Shown here: one piece after another, positions 40,078 to 41,279 of the stretch
Layout: every line of letters begins with the position of its first letter
How positions within the stretch are numbered: the stretch's first letter is position 1
NCBI GenBank assembly: GCA_902767355.1
Contig: CACXHG010000145.1
Location: forward strand, 1 to 41,279
DNA length: 41,279 nucleotides
Direction: 5' to 3'
Source: an uncultured Bacteroidia bacterium
GTDB taxonomy: Bacteria; Bacteroidota; Bacteroidia; Bacteroidales; UBA932
The notes under the pieces: generated by a model
What the model saw: the letters and a program-made list of their open reading frames with translations, nothing else
Told to the model about the DNA's origin: nothing
Databases searched by the model: none
Made by a program: the position numbers and the translations under genes

Positions 40078-40986
40078 ATGACATTTGAAACCCCCTCAAC
40101 TGCCTGGAAGGACTACGAGCTTATCGACTGCGGCGACTTTTGCAAGCTGGAGCGCTTTGGCAAATACGTCACTATCCGCCCCGAGCCCAAAGCCCTGTGG
40201 AAAAAGTCCCTCCCCGACGCCGAGTGGAGACGCATGGCCCACACCGAGTTTATCCCGGGCGGCGGCTTCTCCACTGCCGGGCAGCAGGACAGCGGATCCT
40301 GGAAAACCCTCCGGAAGATGGATCAGCAGTGGCCCATAGTCTATCAGCCGCTGCATCTGACGCTCAGGATGGGCATGACTTCGTTCAAGCACGTGGGCGT
40401 CTTTCCCGAGCAGGCTCCCAACTGGGAGTTTATCTATAGCAACACCAGTCGAATAGTGAATAATGCCGGCGGCGCTCCTGTGAAAGTGCTCAACTTGTTT
40501 GCCTACACTGGGGCCGCCTCGCTGGCTGCCCGCAAGGCCGGGGCCGACGTCACCCATCTGGATTCGGTGCGCCAGGTGGTCACCTGGGCCCGCCAGAACA
40601 TGGAGCTCAGCCGGTTGGACGGCATACGCTGGATAGTGGAGGATGCCCTCAAATTCGTGCGCCGCGAGGCCCGCAGGGGCAATGTCTATCAGGGCATAAT
40701 GCTGGACCCGCCCGCCTACGGCCACGGCCCCGACGGCGAGAAATGGAAGCTGGACGACTGCCTCTACGAGATGCTCTGCCTCGTTGGGCAGATTCTCGCC
40801 CCGAAAGACAGTTTCCTGATACTGAATCTCTACGCCAACGGCTACTCTTCGCTGCTGGCAGACACGGCCTTGCGCAGCGCCCTGAACCTCAAAAAGGACG
40901 CCGACATAGAGTGCGGCGAGCTGGTTTTGCGCGACAGCTTCGGTAAAGCTTTACCGTTAAGCGTCTTTGCAAGACTAAAAAGATAG
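40078..40986 (+). CDS. Class I SAM-dependent methyltransferase, RlmI-like
   Basis: The 302-residue protein has an N-terminal beta-rich region and a Rossmann methyltransferase domain with motif I VLNLFAYTGAASLAARKAGA, the acidic THLDSV, and the catalytic-region motif LDPPAYGHGP. It resembles the Methyltrans_SAM group that includes the 23S rRNA cytosine-C5 methyltransferase RlmI, but no PUA domain precedes the catalytic part, so the RNA substrate is uncertain. It starts 6 nt after lgt and is the last gene before the pgk promoter. Confidence 0.85.
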   Translation: MTFETPSTAWKDYELIDCGDFCKLERFGKYVTIRPEPKALWKKSLPDAEWRRMAHTEFIPGGGFSTAGQQDSGSWKTLRKMDQQWPIVYQPLHLTLRMGMTSFKHVGVFPEQAPNWEFIYSNTSRIVNNAGGAPVKVLNLFAYTGAASLAARKAGADVTHLDSVRQVVTWARQNMELSRLDGIRWIVEDALKFVRREARRGNVYQGIMLDPPAYGHGPDGEKWKLDDCLYEMLCLVGQILAPKDSFLILNLYANGYSSLLADTALRSALNLKKDADIECGELVLRDSFGKALPLSVFARLKR

Positions 40987-41004
40987 GATAATTGAATTAT
41001 TTAT

Positions 41005-41012
41005 TACTTTTG
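41005..41012 (+). promoter_or_regulatory. -7 element of pgk
   Basis: TACTTTTG matches TAnnTTTG exactly, 49 nt before the pgk ATG. No TTTG is present 19-21 bp upstream. The leader contains no obvious hairpin. Confidence 0.6.
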
Positions 41013-41061
41013 CAGTCCGCATAAGTTTTTCTTAGGCTAAGAAATTTTAACACAATTAGAT

Positions 41062-41279
41062 ATGCAAAACATTTCAAACTACGATTTCTCCGGCAAAAGA
41101 GCCATTGTGAGAGTCGATTTCAATGTACCTCTGAACGAAAAATTTGAGATTACAGACGACACCCGTATCCGTGCTGCCATCCCCACCCTCAAGAAGGTGC
41201 TCGAAAAAGGCGGTTCGCTCATCATCATGTCCCACCTGGGCCGTCCGAAGGGCGTAGAGGAGAAGTTCTCCCTCAAACA
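41062..41279 (+). CDS. pgk: Phosphoglycerate kinase (partial, 3' end outside window)
   Basis: The first 72 codons match the N-terminal domain of this glycolytic kinase: MQNISNYDFSGKRAIVRVDF, the substrate-binding DFNVPLN, DDTRIRAAIPTL and MSHLGRPKG. The C-terminal nucleotide-binding domain lies beyond the window. It has its own promoter and so is probably separate from the preceding operon. Confidence 0.96.
   Translation, partial: MQNISNYDFSGKRAIVRVDFNVPLNEKFEITDDTRIRAAIPTLKKVLEKGGSLIIMSHLGRPKGVEEKFSLK

Overview
The window comes from a member of the Bacteroidota, most likely the order Bacteroidales. The evidence is promoters of the TTTG-N19-21-TAnnTTTG type, DUF4294 and DUF4249 proteins, a TonB receptor/DUF4249 pair, the purH-mreBCD-mrdA-rodA order, and start codons mostly without Shine-Dalgarno sequences. 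The core genes are GC-rich. No rRNA, tRNA, CRISPR array, integrase or transposase is visible. The species cannot be named from this sequence alone.

Positions 1-8041 (minus strand) hold a ribosomal protein operon reading rplP-rpmC-rpsQ-rplN-rplX-rplE-rpsN-rpsH-rplF-rplR-rpsE-rpmD-rplO-secY-map-infA-rpmJ-rpsM(partial). It starts at rplP behind its own consensus promoter. The S10 half of the cluster (rpsJ to rpsC) that normally precedes rplP is absent. Positions 8168-15437 (minus) are a six-gene operon: class A PBP, ddl, prmC, radA, a DUF4294 protein and a glycerophosphodiesterase, ending in a terminator. Divergent from it, topA and an Lrp/AsnC regulator occupy 15484-18287.

Positions 18291-28343 are the accessory part. 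A DUF4249 lipoprotein and a TonB-dependent receptor (minus) are followed by a locus made of three small lipoprotein genes, a fused MNT-type antitoxin/HepT toxin pair, and a LytS-like sensor kinase with a LytTR response regulator. Four copies of a promoter module are scattered through it. Each carries two 12-bp direct repeats (CGAAAAATGTCG) exactly 21 bp apart. Three copies lie 40 bp upstream of an identical -7 element in front of the three lipoprotein genes. The fourth lies 51 bp upstream of the kinase promoter. LytTR regulators bind paired direct repeats about two helical turns apart, so the locus reads as a self-contained, autoregulated LytTR regulon controlling surface lipoproteins and perhaps the divergent TonB receptor. 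Two of the lipoprotein cassettes are inverted copies whose flanks are nearly identical while their coding cores have diverged.

Positions 28344-41279 return to core genes. ispD (minus) is divergent from a long plus-strand run: purH, mreB, mreC, mreD, mrdA (PBP2), rodA, gcvP, lgt, an RlmI-like methyltransferase, and the start of pgk behind its own promoter. This run joins purine synthesis, rod-shape cell-wall elongation, glycine cleavage and lipoprotein lipidation; lgt would lipidate the lipoproteins of the accessory locus.
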